From an uncultured Fidelibacterota bacterium (lineage in GTDB: Bacteria > Fidelibacterota > Marinisomatia > Marinisomatales > UBA1611): 57,552 nucleotides of DNA. Below the pieces are notes generated by a model that had not been told where the DNA came from, did not search any database, and saw nothing but the letters and a program-made list of their open reading frames with translations. Of the stretch, positions 47,454 to 56,574 are shown in pieces; within the stretch, counting starts at the first letter, position 1, and each line of letters opens with the position of its first letter. A program made the position numbers and the translations under genes. The stretch covers positions 1-57,552 of the forward strand of contig CACEHW010000004.1 in NCBI GenBank assembly GCA_902559415.1, in the 5' to 3' direction.

Positions 47454-49765
47454 GAAATTTTTGACCCAATTAATTTATTTTTTTTCAATAAATGCACAAT
47501 AGAGGCTAACAATGTTAATGTTCCAAATGAGGTAGAAAACATAGCAAAGACCATTAAACCACCTACGTATTGAACAGGTATAAAACTTGAAAATAATAAT
47601 GCACCAAAGGACATGTTTGATACAGAGTCTAAAATAATAGGGTAACCAACTTCATTGATAACATTTTTTGAAATTTTATCTGAACTCGCTTCTTTTGATA
47701 ATCTTTTATATTGATATATGTAATGGATAGAAAAATCGACACCAACCCCTATAATGACCGATGATAAGAGTGCCGTAACATGACTCAAATAGATACCCGA
47801 AATACCCATAAATCCAAAATTTATTAATACAGCTGCAGCTAATGGGACTATCGAAAGGAAACCCCACGTTAAACTTCTAAAAAATAGTGATGTTATTACA
47901 CAAATTATCAACATCGAAAATGATATACTTAAAACTGAGGATTCTATCACTAAAAAAATTAGATCTCTAATTACCACAGCCATACCAGTCACAGACACAT
48001 TCTTTACTTCTTTTAATTTGCTTACAAAGTATTCAATTTCTTTTACGAAAGATATAATTTGATCGGTACTCATAACACTGCTTAAAGCGGTTATTAAACC
48101 AGTATTATAATTATAATCTACCATGGAACTAAGATCATCATAATCCCCAGACATAGAGTACATAAGAAGTAGATTACTGACTTTTTGTTTTTCCTCAGGG
48201 ATTACATCAAACTCAGGATCATCATCCATTAAAATACGATGCATTTGTTTTAAAGCATCTGCTATTGAGAAACTAGTAGTTACACTACTATTCTTTTCTA
48301 GTAATGTTTGTATTTTTTCAATTTCATAGAGCGCCAATGGATCTTTTAAATTGCCTTCCACTCTTACACGAATATCCATTGTCCCAGTCATTTGTTCATC
48401 AATAAAATCTATACTATTTCTGAATTCAGTGTCTTCCTTGAAAAAATTTGCAATATTTACATCGACCACTAATTTATTTAAACCAGCAATGCCAATAAGC
48501 ATAGTAACAAATCCAATCAATAAAATATTTTTTGGTTTAGAAACAACTACTTGCCCAAACGCTTTCATTAGATTCTCAGTAAAACTTGCTCTTGATATTG
48601 CAAGAGATTTCAATTCCCATTTTTTTAATGATAACGCAGCTGGTAAGAAAGTCAAGCTAAGGATAAAAGCATATAAAATACCTATACTCAAACATATACC
48701 ATATCCCATAAGCTGTTTAATAGGGGCAAAATAAAGAGCAAGAAATGCAGCGATTGTAGTTATACTTGTAAGAAAAATAGGAATTAAAAGCGTGTCCATT
48801 GCCTCAGACACTGACTGGTGAGCATCTCCAGTTTTTCTCATTTCTTTAAAAAATTTTGTTACAAAATGTACACCATCTGAATTTGCTATAGTTAATAGTA
48901 TAATCGGCATTGATGAGTTTATTATAGTAAAGTAAAAATTTTCTGAGCCTGTAAAATGTGTAATCCAGCCCATCATACCAGACATTACCAAAAGAGACTG
49001 AATTATAATCGAAAAGATCATTCCGACAGCAAATAGGTTCCTAATATTAAATAGTAAAACTATGCTCATTAGCGCTAGCCCTATGAAAAGTAGCATTGAA
49101 ATATCTTTTTTGATCATGCCAGGAACAGAGCCAGTTATATATGCAGTACCACCATAGTGTATTTCATAATTTTTAGATAATAAACTATCACCTACCTGGA
49201 CTACAGCATCTCTCAGAATATTATGTGGAATATTATCAGTAGGTTTTACTAAAACATTAAAATAATTATCATTTCTACTTACTGATCTTTTTTTAATAGA
49301 AGAATTGTCATTTAGATACTTTACTATATTATCTATTTGACTTTCACTTAATTCTGATTTTGGTTGAAGAGGAACGATTTCGAGAAAACCATCTGCACTC
49401 TCAATTTTTGGGATACTTGAGATACTAGTAACTTTTTCAACTTCATCAATTTTTTGCAAAGCATTTGTTAATTCCCATAGATGTGAAAGAGCTTTTTGAT
49501 TAAAAATATTTTCATTTTTTTTGCCGAATGCTACAAAAATAGATTCAGTGCTACCAAATTCACTTTGTACTGAATCCCACGATAATTTTGATTTCATGTT
49601 TTCTGGGAGCATTGCCATCATATTATCGTCAATTACAATAAACTTTAATCCAGAACCGATGATGAGAGTTATTATAAAGGGGAAAAAAATAGATTTTAAA
49701 GGATTGTCCAGAACCTTTTTTGTTATCCAGAACCTATACGATACTCTTTTTTTGAGGTTGGTCAA
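47450..49765 (-). CDS. MMPL/RND-superfamily exporter
   Basis: 771 aa, two repeats of a large soluble loop plus about 5 TMs; VLSISFSMLIICVITSLFFRSLTWGFLSIVPLAAAVLINFGFMG...VIIGVGVDFSIHYIYQYKR; 4-nt overlap with the LolA-like gene. Confidence 0.93.
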   Translation of the reverse strand: MTNLKKRVSYRFWITKKVLDNPLKSIFFPFIITLIIGSGLKFIVIDDNMMAMLPENMKSKLSWDSVQSEFGSTESIFVAFGKKNENIFNQKALSHLWELTNALQKIDEVEKVTSISSIPKIESADGFLEIVPLQPKSELSESQIDNIVKYLNDNSSIKKRSVSRNDNYFNVLVKPTDNIPHNILRDAVVQVGDSLLSKNYEIHYGGTAYITGSVPGMIKKDISMLLFIGLALMSIVLLFNIRNLFAVGMIFSIIIQSLLVMSGMMGWITHFTGSENFYFTIINSSMPIILLTIANSDGVHFVTKFFKEMRKTGDAHQSVSEAMDTLLIPIFLTSITTIAAFLALYFAPIKQLMGYGICLSIGILYAFILSLTFLPAALSLKKWELKSLAISRASFTENLMKAFGQVVVSKPKNILLIGFVTMLIGIAGLNKLVVDVNIANFFKEDTEFRNSIDFIDEQMTGTMDIRVRVEGNLKDPLALYEIEKIQTLLEKNSSVTTSFSIADALKQMHRILMDDDPEFDVIPEEKQKVSNLLLMYSMSGDYDDLSSMVDYNYNTGLITALSSVMSTDQIISFVKEIEYFVSKLKEVKNVSVTGMAVVIRDLIFLVIESSVLSISFSMLIICVITSLFFRSLTWGFLSIVPLAAAVLINFGFMGISGIYLSHVTALLSSVIIGVGVDFSIHYIYQYKRLSKEASSDKISKNVINEVGYPIILDSVSNMSFGALLFSSFIPVQYVGGLMVFAMFSTSFGTLTLLASIVHLLKKNKLIGSKIS

Positions 49766-51264
49766 CGATTATAGTTCATTATTTTATAAATGAATGCCAT
49801 AATATCTTGAAAATTTATTTGAGAATCTTCATTATAGTCTGCTGGTGGAGTATGAGGATAAAATCCATAATGCATGTCGAGGGTATAAAATAAATCAAAA
49901 ACATCAATAGACGAATCAAAATTCACATCTCCAACAATATAATCAGGAAAACCTGTTGTGTCTCCCCCACCAAGAAAATCAATAGAATACTTTTGCGCTC
50001 TAGCAATCATAATATTTACACCTGGGTATTCATAATCCCATACAGTGTTTCCTGATGAATCTACTTCAAAAATTGTCGCATCATCTGCAACAGAAATTAG
50101 TGTATTCCCATTTGGCAATCTAAATGCACCGCTCTGCACATTAGAGTGAAAACCACCTGTCACCATCCACTCTATTTCTTCTGGTCCAAAAGGCTCAGAG
50201 TCATTAATTACATAGTTAATACTATCTAAATCAAGAGGTGGAGAGATTTCAAAAACTGCGGATGATAAATTCCCATAATTATTATTATAGAGAATCAAAT
50301 TCCCTGCCCCAGGATATCCTTCTTTTATCCAATTAACTCCATGCTGACTGTCTAAACGTTGTGATGAAGTTGAACCTCTGTCATATGCAGTAGGATTTCC
50401 CCAACGATATAAAAAATCACCACCTTTTCCTGAATTTCCACCTGTATGACCTGCCGCCTCATCTGTTGTAGTGCTATGATCAATGATATATATTTCATTT
50501 TGATGTCTGGAACTGATAACAATTTGATCTAGTATTGGATTATAATCTATTGCATTAACATGCATCCAATCGGCATTGCTTCCACCTGGCCCTCCACCGC
50601 CACCAACATCACCAAAGTTAATATCCATCAACTCTGGATGCTCAGATATAACACCATATCCAGGAAGACTTTGATCTGAGTCTTGAACTAAATGATCCCA
50701 AAGGTGCCATTCCCATACAATGTTTACTTCATTAGGGGGAACCATTTCAATCTCTAAAATTGCAGTTGACCACATTTCACCCAATGGGTTATTTATTGAA
50801 ACTCGCCCCATGGCATATGCCTGAGCAGCAGATTTTTTCTCCCACACAATAACTAAAATATTACCATTCGGTAGAGGCTGGACATCGTGATGATGCTGAT
50901 AAACCTCATCTGATATAGTATATTGCCATAAAATCGTACCGTCCCAAGAAATATGAGCTACTCCTCCACCTACTCCACCAGCGCTCATAGTTGGGTTCTC
51001 AACCCTGTAAGGATAAATAATTGAGCTATCTGCTAATAAATAAGGCATACTTGCAGCACCTCTTGGATGGACCCATGTATGGACGCTATTCATGTTGTTA
51101 TCTAAGAGGTAACTAGTACCACCAGTCGCACCATTAGGTCCCCCTCCAGTAGGAGAAAATAAAGTATAACCATTAAATATCTCTGCATTTATACTAACTC
51201 CAAATACAATAAAAAATATTATAAAAGACTTAAATAAATGGTTCATGAAATACTTTCTGTGCAA
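49762..51264 (-). CDS. Aryl-sulfate sulfotransferase (ASST)-like secreted protein with dockerin-like C-terminus
   Basis: TSYLLDNNMNSVHTWVHPRGAASMPYLL...YQHHHDVQPLPNGNILVIVWEKKSAAQAYAMGR...DWMHVNAIDYNPILDQIVISSRHQNEIYIIDHST; C-terminal VGDVNFDSSIDVFDLFYTLD...ADYNEDSQINFQDIMAFIYKIMN. Confidence 0.87.
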   Translation of the reverse strand: MHRKYFMNHLFKSFIIFFIVFGVSINAEIFNGYTLFSPTGGGPNGATGGTSYLLDNNMNSVHTWVHPRGAASMPYLLADSSIIYPYRVENPTMSAGGVGGGVAHISWDGTILWQYTISDEVYQHHHDVQPLPNGNILVIVWEKKSAAQAYAMGRVSINNPLGEMWSTAILEIEMVPPNEVNIVWEWHLWDHLVQDSDQSLPGYGVISEHPELMDINFGDVGGGGGPGGSNADWMHVNAIDYNPILDQIVISSRHQNEIYIIDHSTTTDEAAGHTGGNSGKGGDFLYRWGNPTAYDRGSTSSQRLDSQHGVNWIKEGYPGAGNLILYNNNYGNLSSAVFEISPPLDLDSINYVINDSEPFGPEEIEWMVTGGFHSNVQSGAFRLPNGNTLISVADDATIFEVDSSGNTVWDYEYPGVNIMIARAQKYSIDFLGGGDTTGFPDYIVGDVNFDSSIDVFDLFYTLDMHYGFYPHTPPADYNEDSQINFQDIMAFIYKIMNYNR

Positions 51265-51308
51265 ATATTTTCAAAATTATAAAATACAATAAAAATTTAT
51301 TTAATATT

Positions 51309-51343
51309 TTAACTATTAGACTCTCAAGGCGTCAAATAGTTAA
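51309..51343. promoter_or_regulatory. 9-bp perfect inverted repeat in the divergent intergenic region, candidate operator
   Basis: TTAACTATT (51309-51317), 17-nt spacer, AATAGTTAA (51335-51343), between the divergent ASST-like and sulfotransferase genes. Confidence 0.4.
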
Positions 51344-51402
51344 GTAAATTCCTTTCTAAAGTTAATACAATATCTATATCTCTAAATTTTTCATATTAAA
51401 CG

Positions 51403-52491
51403 ATGTTTAAAATCAATAGAAAACTAACCGCATATAAAATTGTTGGTAAAACTTTTGGTGCTTGGCTAGCTCCGCTAATTACAGGTTTCTTACTTTTTTT
51501 AATGAAATTAATTGTTTCAGCTTTTTTATTTATTGATAAAGTTTTTTTTAGGGTAGCACGCAAACCTAATCTGAAAAAGCCAATAGTAATTGTCGGCAAC
51601 CCGAGATCAGGGACTACTTTTTTGCAACGGTATTTAATAAATAGTGGCTTAGGTACTGGATCTCAACTTTGGCAATTGATTTACCCTTCTATCATTCTGC
51701 AAAAGATTATAAAACCGCTCTTGCCTATTCTAGAAAAAATAAGTCCAGCTAGGCATCACTCGACTGCGGCACATAAAACAAGCTTAACATCCATTGAAAC
51801 GGATGATGTAGGTTTATTTTTTAGATATTTTGATGGATTCTTTTTGTATGGTTTTTTATTTGCTTTTGCAGAGAAAGATTTTTTCACATTTTTTGATCCA
51901 AAGCAAAGAGATACTAGTAAAAGAGACTTTGATTGGTTTGAAAGTGTTTGGGCAAGGAATACGCACAGCAATGATAAACCCTATATAGGAAAATTATTTT
52001 CTTTAAGTACTAATTTGCCTGCTTTTCAGAAAAGATTCCCCGATTCTAAAATATTGTATATGATTAGAGATCCTTTGAATGTAATTCCATCAGGACTCAG
52101 TTTAGTTACTGGCGTTCTTGATAAGCGATTTGGGTTTTGGAGTTTAGAAAATAATATAAGGGCTAAATACATTAATAGACTATATAGTGCACTTGTCATT
52201 TTATTGAAACGATTTCATGATGATTGGGTAAATGACAGGATTGATAAATCACGAGTTATGGTAGTAAGGTATGATAGAATGATGTCTGATTTTGAAACAC
52301 TAATGGATGACATTTTTCTTTTTACAAATCATGAACCTTCTGCGGCGCTTATTGATGAAATAAAAAATACAGCTGAAAATCAAAGGAGCTATAAAAGTAA
52401 ACACAAATATGATTTAAGTAAATTTGGCCTTAGCGAAGAAAAAATAAAAAAAGATTGCAAATCAATTTATGAAACATTTTTAACAGAGTGA
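51403..52491 (+). CDS. P-loop (PAPS-type) sulfotransferase family protein
   Basis: KPIVIVGNPRSGTTFLQRYLINSG (5'-phosphosulfate-binding loop) and ILYMIRDPLNVIPSGLSLV (3'-phosphate motif). Confidence 0.9.
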   Translation: MFKINRKLTAYKIVGKTFGAWLAPLITGFLLFLMKLIVSAFLFIDKVFFRVARKPNLKKPIVIVGNPRSGTTFLQRYLINSGLGTGSQLWQLIYPSIILQKIIKPLLPILEKISPARHHSTAAHKTSLTSIETDDVGLFFRYFDGFFLYGFLFAFAEKDFFTFFDPKQRDTSKRDFDWFESVWARNTHSNDKPYIGKLFSLSTNLPAFQKRFPDSKILYMIRDPLNVIPSGLSLVTGVLDKRFGFWSLENNIRAKYINRLYSALVILLKRFHDDWVNDRIDKSRVMVVRYDRMMSDFETLMDDIFLFTNHEPSAALIDEIKNTAENQRSYKSKHKYDLSKFGLSEEKIKKDCKSIYETFLTE

Positions 52492-53099
52492 ATTATATCA
52501 TAATAAGAAAATATATATTATCATTTTTATTATCGATTGTAGGGATTTGCTATGCAGAATTAGATTTGAATAGTATAAACGACGCCAAGGATTGGAAATT
52601 TATCCAAAAAGGTAATATCAATCTCAAATGGACTACTTATCAGGGTTATCCTATATGCAAAGTAAGCACTCTTTTGCCATATGCAATAGATTCAATATCT
52701 AAGATAATCGAAGATATTGAGAGTTATCCAAATATTTTCAAAAGAGTCCATAATGTTCAAATTTTAGACAAAAATATGGTCCGCATAATGCTTGATATGC
52801 CTTTATTTCTTTCAAATAGAGACTACGTAATACAATATAAAAAAAATAAAAAAATAACTAAGTGGGAGTTCTCTTTTAATGCCATTACTCACAAAAATGC
52901 TCCAATAGATAAAAACTATGTCAGACTCATAAATGCTGCTGGGAAATGGGAGCTTTATCCAAAGACAAAAAATGAAACCTTGCTAAGTTATACTTGGAAT
53001 GGAGAACTTTTAGGAGATTTTCCTGATTTTGCACTCAAAAGAGCATGGAAAACACAAGGTAATGAGATAATACATTGGATAACAAATGCGCTTAAATAA
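52488..53099 (+). CDS. START/SRPBCC-fold lipid-binding domain protein, secreted
   Basis: DWKFIQKGNINLKWTTYQGYPICKVSTLLPYAIDSISKIIEDIESYPNIFKRVHNVQIL...LFLSNRDYVIQYKKN...NAAGKWELYPKTKNETLLSYTWNGELLGDFPDFALKRAWKTQGNEI; GTG start overlapping the previous stop (GTGA). Confidence 0.8.
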   Translation: MNYIIIRKYILSFLLSIVGICYAELDLNSINDAKDWKFIQKGNINLKWTTYQGYPICKVSTLLPYAIDSISKIIEDIESYPNIFKRVHNVQILDKNMVRIMLDMPLFLSNRDYVIQYKKNKKITKWEFSFNAITHKNAPIDKNYVRLINAAGKWELYPKTKNETLLSYTWNGELLGDFPDFALKRAWKTQGNEIIHWITNALK

Positions 53100-54528
53100 A
53101 TTTTTATTTTTACTGTTTTTAACAACAAATATGGTAATAAGCCAGTCTCCAAACACTTTTAATGGATTTGTAGATTATAACTATATATCTAAAACTTCAG
53201 ATGGCTCAATAATTAATCTTCCCTATAGATTATTTGGAATGAATATTAATCATGAAAATAATGATATCGTATTTCGGTCAAATATAGCTGTTGAACATAA
53301 ACTTAGAGAAGACACATATTTCTTATCTAATAATTCACCCTCAGATTTTAGTTTAGACATGCGTGAATTTTATTTACAAATGTTTACCTCATGGGGTGAA
53401 TTTAAAATCGGGAAAATAATTCATACGTGGGGTAATGTTGATGAAAATAGTCCTATTGATATAGTAAGTCCTTATGACTACTACTATACATTTGAATCAG
53501 GGACAAATAAGAAGATGGGGGCTTTTTCTTCAACAGCTGATTTTTATTTTAATAATTATAAAGTAGGCTTAACGCTCTCGCCTATTCATAATACGCATAG
53601 AACTCCTCAAGAAGATGACGATTTTCCAATCAAACTACCATCAAACCCCACTGATGAAGAATTCATGAAAATTAATGGCTTACCGTTAGAAATAGGCATT
53701 TATGGTTCTAGAACATTAGGTATTGGTGACATTGCAATACACTACTTCGAAGGATATGACCGGTTGTTCAATTTATCAGGTGTCAATGTCTATGCATTTG
53801 GACCAGATAAAAGTTTTTCTATCATCGATATAATATATGGATATAGAAAAACAAAGATGATTGGTGTTGGGACGACCCTCTTTTTTGGGAATACCACATT
53901 TAGAGGAGATGCTGCATTATTTAATACATCAGATAAAAATAGTGCAACTGATTTTTCATCAAGGATAAGTTCTTATCAGCCTCAAATTTATGATTCTTTA
54001 CATTACTCTTATCCCTTAATGGAAAAAGCAAACTATTTCCAAGCTACATTACAGCTCGAGATTGACTTACCTTTTGATTTAAAATTTGTAGGCCAGCTAT
54101 TTACCTATGATACTTTAGATTATAGCTCTGATAGCTTACCTCTTGATGAAGATATATCTATCCCAAATCTTGAAATCAGCGTAGATGAATTAGACCCCGA
54201 AAATATATTTACGCCTGGTTATGGATCTTCTCTTGGAGTATTAACAAAAAAAGCCGTTCTATTATCACTGCAAAAAACATTAGCTGATGAGCAACTTACC
54301 CTATCAGTTTCTTCTCTCTTAGATATTAATAGTATAGATAATAGCAGCTCAGTTCCTGGAGTTATTTTTTCCTTTGAAACTTCTTACAATATAAAAGACA
54401 ATTTATATATCACTGTTGGCTATACAAAAATAAAAGGAGATAAAAACCATCCTCTAGGTGAAGATTATCGGATAAATATAATGGAAGATTTTTCACATAT
54501 GCGAGCAAGTTTAAAATATAATTTCTAA
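53086..54528 (+). CDS. Outer-membrane beta-barrel protein (DUF1302-like)
   Basis: Signal peptide ending VISQ; GEFKIGKIIHTWGNVDENSPIDIVSPYDYYYTFESG; alternating amphipathic strands; ends in aromatic residue (LKYNF). Confidence 0.75.
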   Translation: MRLNKFLFLLFLTTNMVISQSPNTFNGFVDYNYISKTSDGSIINLPYRLFGMNINHENNDIVFRSNIAVEHKLREDTYFLSNNSPSDFSLDMREFYLQMFTSWGEFKIGKIIHTWGNVDENSPIDIVSPYDYYYTFESGTNKKMGAFSSTADFYFNNYKVGLTLSPIHNTHRTPQEDDDFPIKLPSNPTDEEFMKINGLPLEIGIYGSRTLGIGDIAIHYFEGYDRLFNLSGVNVYAFGPDKSFSIIDIIYGYRKTKMIGVGTTLFFGNTTFRGDAALFNTSDKNSATDFSSRISSYQPQIYDSLHYSYPLMEKANYFQATLQLEIDLPFDLKFVGQLFTYDTLDYSSDSLPLDEDISIPNLEISVDELDPENIFTPGYGSSLGVLTKKAVLLSLQKTLADEQLTLSVSSLLDINSIDNSSSVPGVIFSFETSYNIKDNLYITVGYTKIKGDKNHPLGEDYRINIMEDFSHMRASLKYNF

Positions 54529-54541
54529 TTGAATCAATAGA

Positions 54542-55504
54542 ATGAGTATCCAAATAACAGGCGCTGGAATATATCTACCTGATAAAATTGAAAAATCTAA
54601 ATCAACAGCTCAACTAATAAATAAAAGTGAAGATTGGATAATTTCAAAAACAGGAGTTAAAGAAAGAAGAATATCAGAAATTGATGTTGATCAAATGGGA
54701 GCGATTGCTGCAGCAGAGGCATTGAACAACAAAGATGAGCCAGATTTAATAATAAATGCCTCAGGAGTACCCAAGCAAACCATCCCTGATACCTCTGTAT
54801 TTTTTCAAAGAGAACTTGGAATTAAGAATGTTCCCTGTTTTAGTATTCATGGAACATGTCTATCATTTTTAATAGCTCTGAATAATGCTAGAGCATTAAT
54901 TAATTCTAATATATACAAAAAAATTTTGATCATCTCATCTGATAGGGGAAGCATTGGGCGCAACCCAAACGAGCCTGAAAGCGCTGCACTACTGGGTGAT
55001 GGCGCAGCGGCTATATTAGTTGAAAAAGAAGATACCAGTACAAATAGTTTCCACTATTGGAAGATGAACACATGGTCTAGTGATGCTGAATTAACTGAAG
55101 TACGAGGTGGAGGTACTTTTAAACATCCTCTAGATAAAAACACAGAATTAAATGATAATTTATTTACAATGGATGGACCCGCTATTTATAAATCAGCCAG
55201 AAAAAAAGCCTATAAAATGGTTCTGGATACGTTTAAAAAAACAAATTTTAATAAAGAAGATGTTTCGTGGGTCATACCCCACCAGGCTTCGTTGAAGGCA
55301 ATAAATGCCTATCATGAATATGGTAAATTCGAAAAAGATAGAATTATAAACATAGTATCAAAAACAGGAAATTGTGTGGCAGCTTCAATGCCAATGGCAC
55401 TTGTTACTGCTATAAAAGACGGAAGAGTCAAGCGCGGAGATTTATTGTTCTTTATTGGTACTGGTGCAGGGCTTTCAATGGCTTGTGCTCTAGTAACTTA
55501 TTAA
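54542..55504 (+). CDS. 3-oxoacyl-ACP synthase III / OleA-like thiolase-fold enzyme
   Basis: Cys in SIHGTCLSFLIALNNARA, GDGAAAILVE, His in WVIPHQASLKAINAY, Asn in KTGNCVAASMPMAL (C-H-N triad). Confidence 0.9.
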   Translation: MSIQITGAGIYLPDKIEKSKSTAQLINKSEDWIISKTGVKERRISEIDVDQMGAIAAAEALNNKDEPDLIINASGVPKQTIPDTSVFFQRELGIKNVPCFSIHGTCLSFLIALNNARALINSNIYKKILIISSDRGSIGRNPNEPESAALLGDGAAAILVEKEDTSTNSFHYWKMNTWSSDAELTEVRGGGTFKHPLDKNTELNDNLFTMDGPAIYKSARKKAYKMVLDTFKKTNFNKEDVSWVIPHQASLKAINAYHEYGKFEKDRIINIVSKTGNCVAASMPMALVTAIKDGRVKRGDLLFFIGTGAGLSMACALVTY

Positions 55505-55506
55505 AA

Positions 55507-56574
55507 TTATTTTGTCAATATCGCTTTTTTTATAAATGTTTTGGATGAGGTATTCAACCTAATTATATAAATACCGCTACTAGAATTAGCTCCATCCCAA
55601 TTAAAATTATATTCACCTACCTCTAAAATTTTATCATTTAAAATATCAATTAAATTACCTTTTATATCAAAAATTGAAATATTAACATATTCAGTCTTCA
55701 ATAAATTAATTTTAATATTTGTTCGAGGATTAAATGGATTTGGGTATGGATTTTCTATACTTACATCATATGGTAAAACCTTGACCTCACCAAGCTCTGC
55801 ATAGTCGCATTCTTGTGGTGACTCAACTTGAAAAGAATAATAAAACTGATCAAGGCTAACATTGAAATTTGAACTATTAGCTATACAATCCGGGACATCC
55901 TCACAGAGGCTATTCCCTCCTATTGCAAAATAGGGAAACCATGCACTATCATCGCTACTCCAATCGATGCTCATACTACATATACAATCCGGAAGGGATG
56001 TTATATTATTATTAAATAACCATAAATATTGTAATTCATCAAGTTCACAAATAGAAGACGGAATAGAGTCAATCTGATTATAACCTAAATCCAAATATTT
56101 AAGATTTGATAAACTATCTAAGTTCTCTATTATTCCTTCCAATATATTATTTGATATATAAAGTGATCTAAGCTCTTTTAATTTTTCGAAATTTAAAGGA
56201 AGAAAAGATATTCTATTCCATTCTAAGTATAAACCACTAAGTTTAGTCCAATTACCTATGGACTCGGGGAGAATAAAAATTGTATCGTTAACACCAGAAC
56301 TATTACCATAGTTTCCTGCTACTAGTATTTTAAGCCTACCATTAAACCACGATTGTGTTCCTATCTCAAAAGCAGAACCATAGTTTAAATTATTCTCACT
56401 TATTAAATCACTTAACGCATCCAAATCATTATTGTAAAAACAAGTATCTCCGAATAAAATATTAACATTACTAGGCAAAGAATCTACATATGTATACTCG
56501 GCATCACATTGCGAAAATAATGTATGGCTACTAATTAGCAATACAACCAGAATAATCTGATAAAACTTGTTCAT
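55507..56574 (-). CDS. Leucine-rich-repeat secreted protein with T9SS-type C-terminal domain
   Basis: LRRs (LSNLKYLDLGYNQIDSIPSSICELDELQYLWLFNNNITSLPDCI); C-terminal ENPYPNPFNPRTNIKINLLKTEYVNISIFDIKGNLIDIL. Confidence 0.9.
   Translation of the reverse strand: MNKFYQIILVVLLISSHTLFSQCDAEYTYVDSLPSNVNILFGDTCFYNNDLDALSDLISENNLNYGSAFEIGTQSWFNGRLKILVAGNYGNSSGVNDTIFILPESIGNWTKLSGLYLEWNRISFLPLNFEKLKELRSLYISNNILEGIIENLDSLSNLKYLDLGYNQIDSIPSSICELDELQYLWLFNNNITSLPDCICSMSIDWSSDDSAWFPYFAIGGNSLCEDVPDCIANSSNFNVSLDQFYYSFQVESPQECDYAELGEVKVLPYDVSIENPYPNPFNPRTNIKINLLKTEYVNISIFDIKGNLIDILNDKILEVGEYNFNWDGANSSSGIYIIRLNTSSKTFIKKAILTK

Noticed and set aside
48351-48734. 127-aa plus-strand ORF antisense to the MMPL exporter; likewise 49521-49793, 33099-33425, 31779-32009, 32127-32363
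   Set aside because: Antisense to well-supported coding genes with no domain similarity.
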